A DNA stretch of 64,000 nucleotides from Nectonema munidae (Eukaryota; Nematomorpha; Nectonematoida; Nectonematidae). Shown one piece after another: positions 45,506 to 58,225 of the stretch (position 1 is the first letter of the stretch; every line of letters starts with the position of its first letter). The notes below the pieces were generated by a model that worked only from the letters and a program-made list of their open reading frames with translations, searched no databases and was not told where the DNA came from. The position numbers and the translations under genes are program-made. The stretch is taken from contig JAUIRK010000964.1 in assembly GCA_030549495.1 (NCBI GenBank), positions 62,001 to 126,000 on the forward strand, in the 5' to 3' direction.

Positions 45506-46496
45506 AATTGAAAAATTTGCTACATAATTAACATAAGAGAGAAAGGAAACAAAATAAACTAATAAAGCAATTTCCACTATTTTAAAAAGGAACCGTCTGT
45601 TCTCAGAATAATTTCAAAATAATAGGAGGCATAAAGAATGAGAGTTTAGAATCATAGTATACAAAAATGGTAATTTAATCACTTTTTATAAAATTATTTA
45701 AGTCTAAAAACACAAAATCATTAAAAAATTATTTAAACTAACATAAATCAAAGTATACGAGAAAATAAAATCATTGCGTTTTTTTTAATATTTTTGTCCA
45801 CAAATAAAATTCTGACAGCTGTTTAAAATAGATTAAGTACATTTTTACCAACTGAAACATTTTGTTCCGATATTATATTTTTATTATAATAATCAACAAA
45901 TTTTCTAAAAAAAAAGATTTAATTAATTATGTACAGTGTTACTTATAAAATTTAACAATCGAACATTATAAAAATATCTCTGCTCAAATATTAAGCAAAT
46001 AGAGTATTCTTGCTTTTAAACTCAATAGCGAACTGAAAACACATTGGGGGACCATCTTATTTTAAAATGGGACACAAATAGTGAATATTGACTTTTCGAT
46101 GAAAATATGCCTTTGGTATCTTTATATACCTTATTAATTATATACTAATAAAAGAAAATAAATTTGTAATCCTTCAGGAACAAAAAATCGCGGGTTCTAG
46201 AAAATTTATGATTCTAAAAGTTTGAGATGGTAGAATAGATGTCTAAGAGAATTTGTTTACACATTTTTGGTTCTAACAGGCTATGTTTTCCAGAAGGAAA
46301 ATAAAAAATATAAGAAAAATAATATATATATATAAAAAAAATAATAAACTAAAGCTAAAGAACTCAAAATAAGTAAAAGAACTCATGTGAACTTATTTAA
46401 CACTCAAAATATTATAACTTACAGATCATTAAAAATTTATTTTTGAGATGATTAAAAATTAATGCATTACTTTACAAATGATTGTCCAGCTAATCG
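45506..46496. other. AT-rich interval, no gene seen
   Basis: Includes a (TA)n run near 46320. No conserved frame or known repeat. Confidence 0.45.
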
Positions 46497-47588
46497 CAGT
46501 GGTTGTTAACCTTTTTTCCTCCCGCACCCTTAATATGTAAACAGAAATATAGAAAAGAAACATCAAAAATTAATATTGAAAAAATATCTCTTGTTTGAAA
46601 CATAATAGAATGAAAGGCTGACTTCCAAAAGTTTGTCAATTCAATGACGCTTTAGTTCCGTTTTCTGGCTTATGTGTTTTTCAAAACGTGGAACTATGTT
46701 GCTAATAGCAACATGCATGTTCTGTGCATTCAAACAATTTTTAGATTTTGTCTTAATTGACAAATAAGTGCTGATTGGTATACGTATGTTGTTGCAGAAG
46801 GAATGAACAGTGCTCATAATCCGTTCATCAGAAGTTTCCAGCTTCATCACGTTAAAATATCTATCAAATGACGTCCATTCCAATTTTAAAACATATATCC
46901 TAGGGACGACATTTAGGGATGGAGTCAAATTCCAGGGGTAGATTGTTCCTAACCTAGCATGCCTTAAATTATGTATATCTTTCTTAACCCTATAACATGT
47001 ATCAAATATTATTTATTAATAATATATAAGATATTGCATGCCTTCAAACGCTTCTATTTTTGTAGCATATACCTTTTATAATCATATTTTTTTATTTAGG
47101 AACAAGATACATTCCGTTGTGCCGGTTTTTTACCCTGGTTTTCTTCCTCTGAAGAATTCAAAGGTTTTTACGGTTAGGTAGTGCTCTAGCGACGCGATTC
47201 TACGTGGTTAGTAATCAAGCTATCACTAGACAATAAGTTTGTTTCCCAAATTGGGAGCGTTCGCGTTAGGATTGTATCGTTCTCTCAGTTGTATTTATAT
47301 ATTGTCACATAAATTCTTGTAAAATAATATATATAACAAGGTATAGCTATGCAGTAACAAGGGCCGGTAGGTGTTTAGTGGGATGGAAAGTCCAGTTAGA
47401 CTTGGACTCAGCATTCCGGCAGGCCACGATATCCGAAAGGATGGGTGCGAACGCCACAAACAACTTAATTAATTAATTAATTAATTATCAAATGACGTCG
47501 ACAGCACTTCCAAATGAGCCACAATTTTCTTCACAACCACTAGGAATCAAACTCCAAAATGCAATTTCATCGACTATTTCTTCAAGTG
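46497..47588 (-). pseudogene. hAT transposase C-terminal relic, split by a retroposon
   Basis: A possible hAT terminus, CAGTGGTTGTTAACCTTTTT, lies at 46497. The minus-strand frame ending at 46641 reads LSIKTKSKNCLNAQNMHVAI, the tail of a hAT dimerisation domain. Further upstream, WTSFDRYFNVMKL is interrupted at 46875 by a 610-bp insertion and continues at 47500-47588 (KKIVAHLEVLSTSFD-type text, duplicated at the junction). The relic is cut off at 47588 by copy D of the TTAA element. Confidence 0.7.
46876..47485 (+). mobile_element. 610-bp retroposon (5'-truncated RTE-like LINE or SINE) with TTAA-repeat tail
   Basis: The 14-mer tatcaaatgacgtc flanks both sides exactly (46862-46875 and 47486-47499), and the 3' end is a (TTAA)n tail (47464-47485). 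This is target-primed insertion. The last 125 bp (47361-47460) are GC-richer and fold: GCCGG 47363-47367 pairs with CCGGC 47416-47420 around the hairpin GTCCA/TGGAC; then ATCC-GAAA-GGAT (47431-47442); then GGTG/CGCC (47444-47455). A/B-box-like stretches occur (tgtttagtggg, gggtgcgaacgcc) but are too far apart for a tRNA. It inserted into the hAT relic, so it is younger than that element. Confidence 0.85.
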
Positions 47589-50500
47589 ATACAAAAATCG
47601 AATAAACCAACTTTAGGTGTTTAATTCACTCAAAATATTTCATTCTACAGTAACTTATGTAACTCGATAGGACCTCCATCTTTTTGGCTACAAATTCGTT
47701 ATCGGCTTGTAGTCTCTACGTCATATCTTCTATACTTTACAGTGTGTAATTTTGGTATTCATTCTATGATGATCCTTTCTTGGTAGCTCTTTTTTCATTA
47801 GAAATTTATATTCTTCAATGTGTGTTCGAAAATTTTTTTATAGGGATAAAATTACTTTTTTCCTCTCTCAAAGCATTCTGATTAAAGAATCTTCTTGATG
47901 ATCTTAGATTTTTTAATCAGGATCGTGTATTTTATTATCAGGCCTGAATATTTGTCAACCAATCTCATTTCAAAGATTTTTTTTCTGATGAATCATTCGT
48001 GATGTTCATTGTTCAATTACAAAAAGTTGTTTCATCTAAAAAATTATCTCTTTGACGCAAAAGGAAAAAGATGGACAAATTCAATTTAAATTAAAAATAT
48101 CTTGATAGTGACTAAATTCTCACATATTGGAATCTTGGCCATTTTTGATAAATCTGACATATTCTAAATTTTCAGATTTCCTACCCATCTTAGCTAAATG
48201 TTAATTGTAATCCTAGATGATAAGCTATAGATTTAAATATTTTTCATTTGTAAAAGAGGGACTTCTTTTTCACAGTCAAAATCTCTTTTGAAGCATCTAA
48301 TATTATATAATTAAACCAATTCCTAGTTCATTAGAACATTGTAGATCTTCCATTTAGTAAAGATACATATTTTTTTTAATTATTTGTTTTGATCACATGT
48401 TCTCTTTTCAATTAGTTTTCAACTTGGTTCCTTCTCTCATACAAATTTTCAAAAGATTTTATAATACGTTTTATTTTTTTTAATAAATATTTCATACTCA
48501 AGATGATTGTAGAAAGTATTATAAGTCAAAATATACCAAAAAAAAATATATTTTTACTATATACCTAATATGCAACCACTTTTTTTTAAATTTTTTACAG
48601 AACTGATTTTCAGGCATACATTACTCAATTGCCACTTCGAGATATTTTATAACAGTATTATCCAAAATCCAGTACAGAAATAAAATAAGCATAGTCGATT
48701 TGGTATAAAACAGATATTTTATTTTTTTGAAAATATTTTTGAAGACAGTATCTAGAAGTAAACCGCAAATCTGATTCAAGCTTTCATATATTTTAAAACC
48801 ATAAATGCCAAACCTGAGTCCAAAAATGAAACCAGCATCTTCCATTTGGCATAAAAAACAGATATTTTATTTAAATTTCAAAAATATTTCTGTAGACATT
48901 AGACGTAAATGGAAAATTTGATTGACACTTTAAGACATTTAAAACCTCTAAATGCAAAAAAATGATTTCAGAAATAAAAATTATCATGGTCGAATTGGTA
49001 TAAAAACATATATTTCATGTAAAATTAGAGAGAATATTTTGGGATATAGTTTTCAGACATAAACCGCAAATTTGATTGACACTAACAGTAAAACCTCTAA
49101 ATGCGAAAACTGTGTTCAGAAATGAAATCATCATGATCTATTTGCTATAAAAACAAATTTTAGAACTAAACGCAAATTTAATTGATACTTATATGTATTT
49201 TCAAATTCAAACTGCAAAAATTGAGTCGATAAATGAAACTAGCATGGTTGATTCGGTATAAAAACATATATTTAATTGTAAAATTTGAATGAGAGAAAAA
49301 GAATTTATTGAGAGAATATTTTTGGATATAGCTTTTAGAAGTAAACCGCAAATTTTGACTGATATTTTAAAACCTCTAAATCTGAAAAATGAGTTCAGAA
49401 ATGAAAACAGCATGGTTGATTTGGTATAAAACATATATTTCATTGTAAAATTTGAATGAATGTTTTTGGAGACAATTTTTAGAAGTAAACCGCAAATTTG
49501 ATTAACACTTATAGGTATTTTCACATCCTAAACGTAAAAAATGAGTCCAGAAATGAAACCAGCATGACCGATTTAGTATAACACATATATTTCATTGTAA
49601 AATTTGAATGAATGTTTTTGGAGATAATTTTTAGAAGTAAACCGCAAATTTGATTAACACTTATAGGTATTTCCAGATCCTAAACGTAAAAAATTAGTCC
49701 AGAAATGAAACCAGCATGGCCGATTTGAATGAATGTTTTTGGAGACAATTTTTAGAAGTAAACCGCAAATTTGATTAACACTTATAGGTATTTTCAAATC
49801 CTAAATGTAAAAAATGAGTTCAAAAATGAAAACAGCATGATCGATTTGGTATAAAAACAAATATTTCATGTAAAATTGAGAGAATATTTTTGGATATAGC
49901 TTTTAGAAGTAAACCGCAAATTTTGACTGATATTTTAAAACCTCTAAATCTGAAAAATGAGTTCAGAAATGAAAACAGCATGGTTGATTTGGTATAAAAC
50001 ATATATTTCATTGTAAAATTTGAATGAATGTTTTTGGAGACAATTTTTAGAAGTAAACCGCAAATTTGATTAACACTTATAGGTATTTTCACATCCTAAA
50101 CGTAAAAAATGAGTCCAGAAATGAAACCAGCATGGCCGATTTAGTATAACACATATATTTCATTGTAAAATTTGAATGAATGTTTTTGGAGATAATTTTT
50201 AGAAGTAAACCGCAAATTTGATTAACACTTATAGGTATTTCCAGATCCTAAACGTAAAAAATTAGTCCAGAAATGAAACCAGCATGGCCGATTTGAATGA
50301 ATGTTTTTGGAGACAATTTTTAGAAGTAAACCGCAAATTTGATTAACACTTATAGGTATTTTCAAATCCTAAATGTAAAAAATGAGTTCAAAAATGAAAA
50401 CAGCATGATCGATTTGGTATAAAAACAAATATTTCATGTAAAATTGAGAGAATATTTTTGGATATAGCTTTTAGAAGTAAACCGCAAATTTTGACTGATA

Positions 50501-52195
50501 TTTTAAAACCTCTAAATCTGAAAAATGAGTTCAGAAATGAAAACAGCATGGTTGATTTGGTATAAAACATATATTTCATTGTAAAATTTGAATGAATGTT
50601 TTTGGAGACAATTTTTAGAAGTAAACCGCAGATTTGATTAACACTTATAGGTATTTTCACATCATAAACATAAAAAATGAGTCCAGAAATAAAACCAGCA
50701 TGACCGATTTAGTATAACACATATATTTCATTGTAAAATTTGAATGAATGTTTTTGGAGATAATTTTTAGAAGTAAACCGCAAATTTGATTAACACTTAT
50801 AGGTATTTCCAGATCCTAAACGTAAAAAATTAGTCCAGAAATGAAACCAGCATGGCCGATTTAGTATAACACATATATTTTATGTAAAATGTGAAGGAAT
50901 GTTTTTGGAGACAATTTTCAGAAGTAAACCGCAAATTTGATTAATACTTATAAGTATTTTCAAATCGTAAATGTAAAAAATGAGTCCAGAAATGAAACCA
51001 GCATGGCCGATTTAGTATAAAAACATATATTTTATGTAAAATTTGAATGAATGTTTTTGGAGACAATTTTTAGAAGTAAACCGCAAATTTGATTAATACT
51101 TATAAGTATTTTCAAATCCTAAATGTAAAAAATGAGTTCAAAAATGAAAACAGCATGATCGATTTGGTATAAAAACAAATATTTCATGTAAAATTTAGAG
51201 AATATTTTTGGATATAGCTTTTAGAAGTAAACCGCAAATTTTGACTGATATTTTAAAACCTCTAAATCTGAAAAATGAGTTCAGAAATGAAAACAGCATG
51301 GTTGATTTGGTATAAAGCATATATTTCATTGTAAAATTTGAATGAATGTTTTTGGAGACAATTTTTAGAAGTAAACCGCAAATTTAATTAACACTTATAG
51401 GTATTTTCACATCCTAAACGTAAAAAATGAGTCCAGAAATAAAACCAGCATGACCGATTTAGTATAACACATATATTTCATTGTAAAATTTGAATGAATG
51501 TTTTTGGAGATAATTTTTAGAAGTAAACCGCAAATTTGATTAACACTTATAGGTATTTCCAGATCCTAAACGTAAAAAATTAGTCCAGAAATGAAACCAG
51601 CATGGCCGATTTTGTATAACACATATATTTTATGTAAAATATGAAGGAATGTTTTTGGAGACAATTTTCAGAAGTAAACCGCAAATTTGATTAATACTTA
51701 TAAGTATTTTCAAATCGTAAATGTAAAAAATGAGTCCAGAAATGAAAACAGCATGACCGATTTAGTATAAAAACATATATTTTATGTAAAATTTGAAGGT
51801 ATATTTTATTAGATATATTTTTGATCAATCAAAATTTTGATTGACATTTTCTAAAAAGTAGAAATGATTATTGAAAAAATTAAATATATAAAGTGTCATG
51901 CGTTCCAAACTGTATATAATTATAAATTTTCAGGGTATTATATAATATAGATCCTAGGTTATAAGGTTAAGTACAGATAATGTCAAAATTTTGCTGAAAA
52001 TTTTTAATTTTTGATTGACAGTTTTGGACATGAAAGGGTCCTTCAACTACCATGAAAATTGTTTCAAAAGATGCAGCTAGCGATTTTAGGAAAAGTCACA
52101 AAATTTGAAGGGATATGATTCAGCCAATTTTCTACAATTAATTTTTTTGTAAGGGGGAGGGGGCGTTTTACGCCCCCCACCACTAATAGGGTTAA
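47588..52195 (+). mobile_element. Copy D of TTAA satellite-bearing element, V side missing, T array expanded
   Basis: It begins within U (ataaaccaactttaggtgttt), carries the fullest U segment (47588-48640), a long T array (48640-51830) and the subterminal region (51930-52150, matching 22440-22680 closely). It ends in a hairpin (gggcgttttacgcccccc) and ACTAATAGGG-TTAA at 52192-52195. The right flank is an RTE-like LINE cut at that TTAA. Confidence 0.8.
48640..51830 (+). repeat. T satellite array with higher-order repeats
   Basis: About 21 monomers, using the anchor gtaaaccgcaaat at 49341, 49481, 49632, 49754, 49904, 50049, 50201, 50322, 50472, 50617 and so on to 51660. Monomer spacings repeat as about 150, 145, 152 and 121. 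This gives higher-order units of 563 (49341-49904) and 568 (49904-50472), then a five-monomer unit of 750 (50472-51222). Units within the higher-order block are almost identical, while adjacent monomers differ, so the block duplicated recently. Confidence 0.9.
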
Positions 52196-53830
52196 TAGCT
52201 GTTTTTGAGTAGATTTCTTTAGCCAACCTAATCAATTTTTTGAATACTCCTTTTCTGAGCAAGCACTAATACACTACTTCTCTAGGTATAGTATCATATG
52301 CTATTTCTAAATCTACAAAACCACAAAAACTAATGAATTTCCTTCAATACTTTTTTCTATTAATTGCTTTGTAACAAAGATTGCATCTATCGTACTCTTT
52401 CGCGGCATAAATCCAAACTGTTTTGATTATATTGTTACCACTGATCGAATTCTCTTGTCAAAGATTCTTTCCAGTAATTTCAGTCCGTGTTCCATTAACT
52501 TGACACCACGATAACTACCACATTCCAAAATATCTCCTTTCCTTTCCCAAATGCGTAAGTGAACCTTTGCTAATCTTCAAGTATTTTTTCCACAATCCAC
52601 ACCTTTCTTAGTATATCTATCATCGACTTGCAAGTTTCATGACCTCCAGCTTTCAGCATTTTCAAAGTATTCTGCCTACCTCTTCTTAATTTTTTCAGTG
52701 TCAAATATAATTTTTCCCTTTTCATCTTTGATAATATTGACGTTTCCAATCTCTTTATTTTCTTCCTGTCTTGCTTTGGCAATTCTGTATATTCGATTCT
52801 CCCCTTCTTTTGTTTTTAAATCTTCATAAAGTTGTTGTGTCCTTTGATTTTTAGCCAGTAAAATGCTCCTTTTGGCTTCTCTCTTTTTTCCTTCAAATAT
52901 TTCTTTGTCTACTTTCAAATTTGTTTTTTGCCATTTTTTAAATGTCCTTCTTTTAACATACTTCTCACACTTTCATTTCACCACCATGTTTCCTTCTGTT
53001 TCATTTTTCAAGGCTTTGTACGCCCTAAGACTTTTTCACTCACTATTATTAAGGTCTTTATCTTTTGCCACATTTCTTCTATAATCGATGTGATCGTTTT
53101 TCTTCCATTGTCTAACCATAATTTTTACGGTCTTCTTAAATTCGAGTCTTGTTTCACTTTCCTTTAATTTATAAATTTTAAGTTTTTTAGCTTTTTGAAT
53201 GTTTTCTTTATATTTTACGTTCTTATATATATTCATGACAACCAACATATGTTGACTGACAGTCTCACTTACAGGAATAACTTTGCAATCTTTTAAGTTT
53301 TTTCCATCTTTTTGCTTTATCAAAATGAAGTCTATTTGGCTACTCTTACATCTATTTGAGATGATCGGGTTTTTCTATACGTTGTGTTGCCATATCCATA
53401 ACCTCCGTGTGTTTCTTTGTACCCGTTACAATTTTCAAACCAACTCCTATTAATATCAATCCCTCCTTTTCTTCCACTTCCTCTAGCACTTGTTCTAACT
53501 TGGACATACTTTTTGTTGTTCCTTACAACCAGCCTATATGCTGATAAGATATTTATCAGCAACATTTCTTGCAAGCCTGACTGCTATCAATCGATACCCA
53601 AATCTGTTGACTTCCATTACCCTTCTTTTCCATTTCTATGACAGTATAATTCCTACTCCATTTTTTTATTTGATTCTCCACTGTAAAAAAATTTGTACTA
53701 TTTTGCCAATTCATTGACAGCGTAGCCTCCCCGCTTAGTTTCCTGAACGCACGTCACTTCAATTCTTCTTTTTTTCATTTCTTGTATCAGCTCAAAATTG
53801 GGGCTGTACCCCGCCTTTTGTTTGTTTGGA
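52196..53830 (-). mobile_element. RTE-like LINE relic (endonuclease to early reverse transcriptase)
   Basis: Minus strand from about 53830. The endonuclease start, KRRIEVTCVQETKRGGY, then YKFFYSGES, contains the catalytic glutamate ('QETK'). The later endonuclease reads GGYGYGNTTYRKTRSSQIDV (53332-53574). The domain end and linker are at 52676-53323. The reverse transcriptase start, GVQLMEHGLKLLERIFDKRI and FGFMPRKSTIDAIFV, then FVDLEIAYDTIPRE, is at 52230-52530. This order and wording is typical of RTE. It is broken by several frameshifts and stops and truncated at the TTAA of copy D. Confidence 0.85.
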
Positions 53831-54179
53831 TTATTGCATAAATATAAGTAAAGCGTTGTTTTTAAGGTCCGATGCCTTTCCTGACGCCAGCCATTTATTT
53901 TTCAAGATTGGAAACTTTTAGCTTTTGCACATCTATCAGCACAAACCACAAGGTAGTGGTAATTTTAAAACAGTTATCTTCATTTAGGGCAACTGTTTGT
54001 CAGAACTGTCGAACTTGCTCTACCCGAAGCTATAGGATAAGTAGCATATTTTTCGCTTTTTACCCCTAGATCGTTTGGTTTTAAATAACTCCGCCAAGAG
54101 AAGGCAAATCTACAGATTTGCTAGTAACGGCTATTTGAGACCGTTGCGTTATTAGACATTTCTAGGGAGGACAAGAGCT
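53831..54179. other. Gap between the two divergent RTE relics
   Basis: Moderately AT-rich, with no certain homology. It may hold 5' sequence of either LINE. Confidence 0.35.
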
Positions 54180-55930
54180 TATTCATGTTCGGGCTAAATA
54201 ATAGCTAACTACAAGATATCCATGGTGGTTATGGCATTGGTCAATTGAATCAAGAAGGTTTTTTCTGATTGACACAGCCATTGCATTGGATCTAGAAATA
54301 CTGAACACTTTTTTAAGAGTGATGAAAAACTTATTACTTAAGATAGTGGTGATTATAGATTAGTGGCTCGTTTGAAAAAAAAAGTTAAAAAAAAAACCCA
54401 AAAAACGTTAAGACTATACCTTTATTTGATTGTATAAAGCAACATAAATGACTGATTGTTGATTGGATTAGTAAGAAAAACTAAAAGACTCAAATAGAGA
54501 TTAGAAACAATGCTTAGACATAAACTACTGATTGTTGATTGGATTAGTCAGAAAAAATTAAAAGTCTTAAATAGGGGTTAGAAATAAATTTAATGTTTGA
54601 AAATTAAAAAACTCAGAAATTAAGGAATTCTTCAAGGAAGAAGTTGCAAAAGAATTATTGGCGATTAGTAATTCAAATATACTAGGCAAATGGAAATTCT
54701 TGGTGTTAGCATTGAGTAAGAGTTCTGTGAAAATTCTAGGTAGAAAGAAAAGCTCTTACAACAGAAAAGAAACATGGTGATGATTTAAGCAAATTGATAC
54801 TGTTATTAAAATCAAGAAAGAAAAATTCAAAAAATGTAGAGTTGCATTGAAGGATTGTGTAGAAGAAGCTATTTCGAAGGAAGAATATAGAAAAGCCAGC
54901 AAAAACGTTAAATTGAAAATCAAGGCTGAAAAAATTGCTAAATGTAAAGAAAATATATAAAAAATAAATGAAGAGAAAATGCATACATTTTTAAAATCGT
55001 AATGCAGAGAAAATTGGAAAAAAGGGATATAACTAAATCGAACTGGGTATTCTGGAATATGGATCATTAGCAAAAAATTCTCGCGAAATAGTGAAAAGAT
55101 GGGAGAAATATTTTTCTGATCTGCTAAATAGAGAAAAATTTTGGGATAAAAACACAAATACAAATTTGGTGCATAGAAAAACAGACAAAATAAGAAGAGA
55201 AGTAAGAAAATAAGAAGAAGATTGGTGTTTGTCTGATAGTGTTCCTATTTTTAAAGGAAAACGTGATATCCTAAATTGCCAATCTTATAGAGAAATAAAG
55301 CCTCTAGAAGGTAGTTTTAAACGTTTAGAATGGATATTAGAAAAAGGAGTCAGAGATAAAATTGACTTAAACAGCGCGGAAGAGTGGACTGTTAGAGCAG
55401 TGATGGCTACCTACAAAGATACAAAGAGTAAAAACAAAGTTTGGGTGTAGTATTTGGTTAGATGTGCAGGTTGGATTGCACTAAGGGTCACTGCTGACTC
55501 CTTTGCTGTTCATAATAATAATGGAACAAATTAGCAAAAATATAAAAGTTGGCCTTTGCTCAAAAAAGATGCTAAGAACAATTTCAATAAAATTATTGTA
55601 AAGGTTTTAACTTATCCGTTCTGGATGGGCTAGAAGAGTGCGTGAAAAGAAGTTGATAGAGATGGCTTGGATATATTGAAAGAGACGAGATGTGTTTATT
55701 GAAAAGAGTTCAAAAATTAGAATTGGAAGGCGTCTTAAAAAGAAGCAGAATAAAGACTTGAAGAGAGGTGGTGAAAAATGATTTGATAAATTCGAACTTA
55801 AATATCGAGATGTGTAGAGATAGAATTTTATGGAGAAAGTAACTGAACATACAACGCATTTGAGGGAGGTCTACCCTGTATAAAGGAAAAAAGACCTCTG
55901 AAAAATAAAGATATGATGAATGATTAACGT
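54180..55930 (+). mobile_element. RTE-like LINE relic (second copy, opposite strand)
   Basis: Plus-strand pieces: SGDYRLVARLKKKVKKK near 54345-54395 (end of the endonuclease); a lysine-rich linker at 54780-55020; then SDSVPIFKGKRDILNCQSYR with EIKPLEGSFKRLEWILEKG (55229-55340), the reverse transcriptase entry ('PI.KGKGD...NYRgIkLl'). AEEWTVRAVMATYKDTKSK at 55378-55440 is the thumb-side block found in RTE. Between these two blocks about 300 bp of polymerase is missing. Many stops downstream. It is less well preserved than the copy at 52196-53830. Confidence 0.75.
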
Positions 55931-57540
55931 CAAAGATGATATGGTCTACTTATGAAATATAAAACCAAAAATAAATGATTTAGGCAAAGAAAGCGAGGGC
56001 ACCCTTCTTATTGAAATCATTAGTTTTATAAATAGAAATCTGTAATAAAATAATCACTTTTACCTCATATTTAGTTAAATTTTTATTTTTATTTTTCTTT
56101 TTCAATGAATTTTTAGGATTTTTTACTTTGTAACACATAAATAAATAAATATAAATAAATACAGATGTAAAAATCAGTTCTACCAGAATATAAGACTGTG
56201 GTAAAAAAGCTAAAATTTACATTTTAAATCATTAGCGGTACTAAGGGATGCATAAAAAATAGCAAGTGTCCTAAAAGAAAAGATCGAAGAAGTATACCAA
56301 TTTTAACTACAAAAAATTTAATCAAAGCATTTTTACGAATTAATGAATCGTTCAAAATTGATTGGTTGAAAATTAAAAATGCCCTTGTCTATGTGCTTAT
56401 TGTAAATTAAGTGTTTATTATCTATGTGTATGCATTTCTTGTTTCTACTTGTGAATGAATTATTAATTGGTAAAATTGAATAAAAACTACCAAAAATCAG
56501 AAAGTTGGACAATTTATTTATAATAATTATAACTGTTCAAAGAAATGCAAAGTGGAATTATTTATTCTAAATGATAAAATTGAATAAAATATTTAACTTT
56601 TTTAATTAAATAAATTATGAAAAGGAATATAAGTTAATACAAAAATTTAGGAGTTAAAATATCAAACTTCTTACAAATTTGTTCAAAAGAACTATATCAA
56701 ATTACTATAAAATTGATTGAAAAAGAACCCATTTTAAATATTAGCTAAAATTATATTATAAAAAGAAATAATTATTTAAAAAATCAAGCAATAACTTAGA
56801 AGTCTCTCCTATTTATTGAACTAAAAAAACAATAAATTGAAAGAAGACAATTATTACACTGGTGTGGGTGGGCGAAAAAATTGTGCTAAAGACACTATGA
56901 TAGAGTCTTATATAATGTATGCGTTAGCTATAATATCCATCGATTTTGAGTCTCCTGGATTTCTTTCCGATTGAATATATCTCGAGCCATAGCGAAGTGA
57001 TTGTATTAAGCTGAGGCCTTTATTTTCGAAGAAATTATTGTATTGCTGAACCAGCAATAATCGAAAATTTGAACGAAAAGTAACTTTATTGTAAAGAAGG
57101 AAATTGAGGCGTCTTCGACCTTAACGGGATTATTTGGTTTATTGTATAGCCTTTATGGATTAGCTGATTGATAGCTTTAGGAGTTCGTGAAGATCTCGGA
57201 AAGGTTTCACCTCTTGGTTGTTTTTTTTGATGAAGTGGTTGGGTTCAGATCGTTGTGCGTTGAATTATGTGATTGAATAGTGTGATGCGTTGAATTATGT
57301 CTTGAGGTTGCAATTATAGAAAAGTAAAAACTGAAAGTAATGTGAAGCAGGTTGAATGTTTTGTGAGGCTACAATTCTATGAAAGGTGATTTGAAGTTGG
57401 AATGATGCACAATCATGTGAGATCGCAATCAGTGTTGATGAAGTGCGATGCATTTAACATTCAAATTTATTTAAATGTTACAATTATGTAGCTTCAAATT
57501 TCTAGAGTACGCCATGCAGCTGTTTATAATTAATTGTGTT
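55931..57540. other. AT-rich spacer followed by an unexplained less AT-rich block (56870-57450)
   Basis: From 55931 to 56860 the sequence is A/T-rich and featureless. From 56870 to about 57450 composition is much more balanced, with a duplicated 15-mer (tgcgttgaattatgt at 57258 and 57288). On the minus strand there is an ACAATAAAGTTAC polyadenylation-type signal, but no coding frame. It could be a solo repeat or an untranslated exon. Confidence 0.4.
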
Positions 57541-57559
57541 CCAGCTTTCTTCAAATTTT

Positions 57560-58130
57560 ATATAAAATATTGTGTCCAGTTTCTTCAAATTTTACATAAA
57601 ATATGGTTAATACTAAATTGGGCATGCTGGTTTTATTTCTCGACACATTTTTTACATTTAGAATGTGAAAATACCTATAAGTGTGGATCAAATTTGCAGT
57701 TTACTTCAAAAATTATTTACAAAAGCATTTATTCAAATTTTACATGAATAATATGTTTTTATACCAAATCAATCATGCTGGTTTAATTTCTGAACTAAGT
57801 TTTCATATTTAGGTGTCTTAATCCGTGTTAATCAAATTCGAAGCTTATTTCTAAAAATGGTCTTCAAACACATTTCTTCAAATTTTACATAAAATATGGT
57901 TTATACTAAATCGGCCATGCTAGTGTCATTTCTCGGCTCATTTTTACATTCACAATGTGAGAATACCTATAAGTATTAATAAAATTTGCGGTTTTCTTCT
58001 AAAATTATCTACAAATATAATTTTACATGAAATACTGGTTTTTATATAGAATCGATCATACTGGTTTGATTTCTGAACTTAATTTTCAGATTTAGGAGTC
58101 TTAATCAGTGTTAATCAAATTTGCAGCTCA
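57560..58130 (-). repeat. Isolated, divergent T-array fragment
   Basis: About four monomers with aatcaaatttgcggttt-type and catgctggtttcatttctg-type blocks, in the orientation of copy A. They are much more diverged than in copy D. No TTAA terminus is nearby, so this is an old leftover. Confidence 0.75.
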
Positions 58131-58225
58131 ATAAAATGTCGATTTAGCTTTTTTCAATCCTATTTTATACTGCTTCAGCATGTTTTTATATCTTATCAAA
58201 TTTAGCTTATTTGGGAAGAGAACAC

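Noticed and set aside
47361-47460. HDV-like, hammerhead or twister ribozyme in the structured 3' module
   Set aside because: The strand order and core residues of these ribozymes are not met: no CUGAUGA core, and the nested stem order does not give the HDV double pseudoknot. Kept only as a structured RNA candidate.
47361-47460. A functional class II tRNA-Leu gene
   Set aside because: The distance between the anticodon-like hairpin and the T-arm-like hairpin is too long and there is no acceptor stem.
49207-50660. Three repeated minus-strand frames of 90-105 codons with identical products
   Set aside because: They are produced by the T satellite higher-order repeat; identity reflects DNA duplication, and the hydrophobic, isoleucine/serine-rich products have no start context or family.
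48640-51830. CRISPR-like array
   Set aside because: Monomers are about 150 bp with no unique spacers and lie in a eukaryotic transposon; not a CRISPR.
54736-55163. Phenylalanine-rich minus-strand frames of 82 and 135 codons
   Set aside because: Reverse complement of the lysine-rich RTE linker on the plus strand; composition is explained by that.
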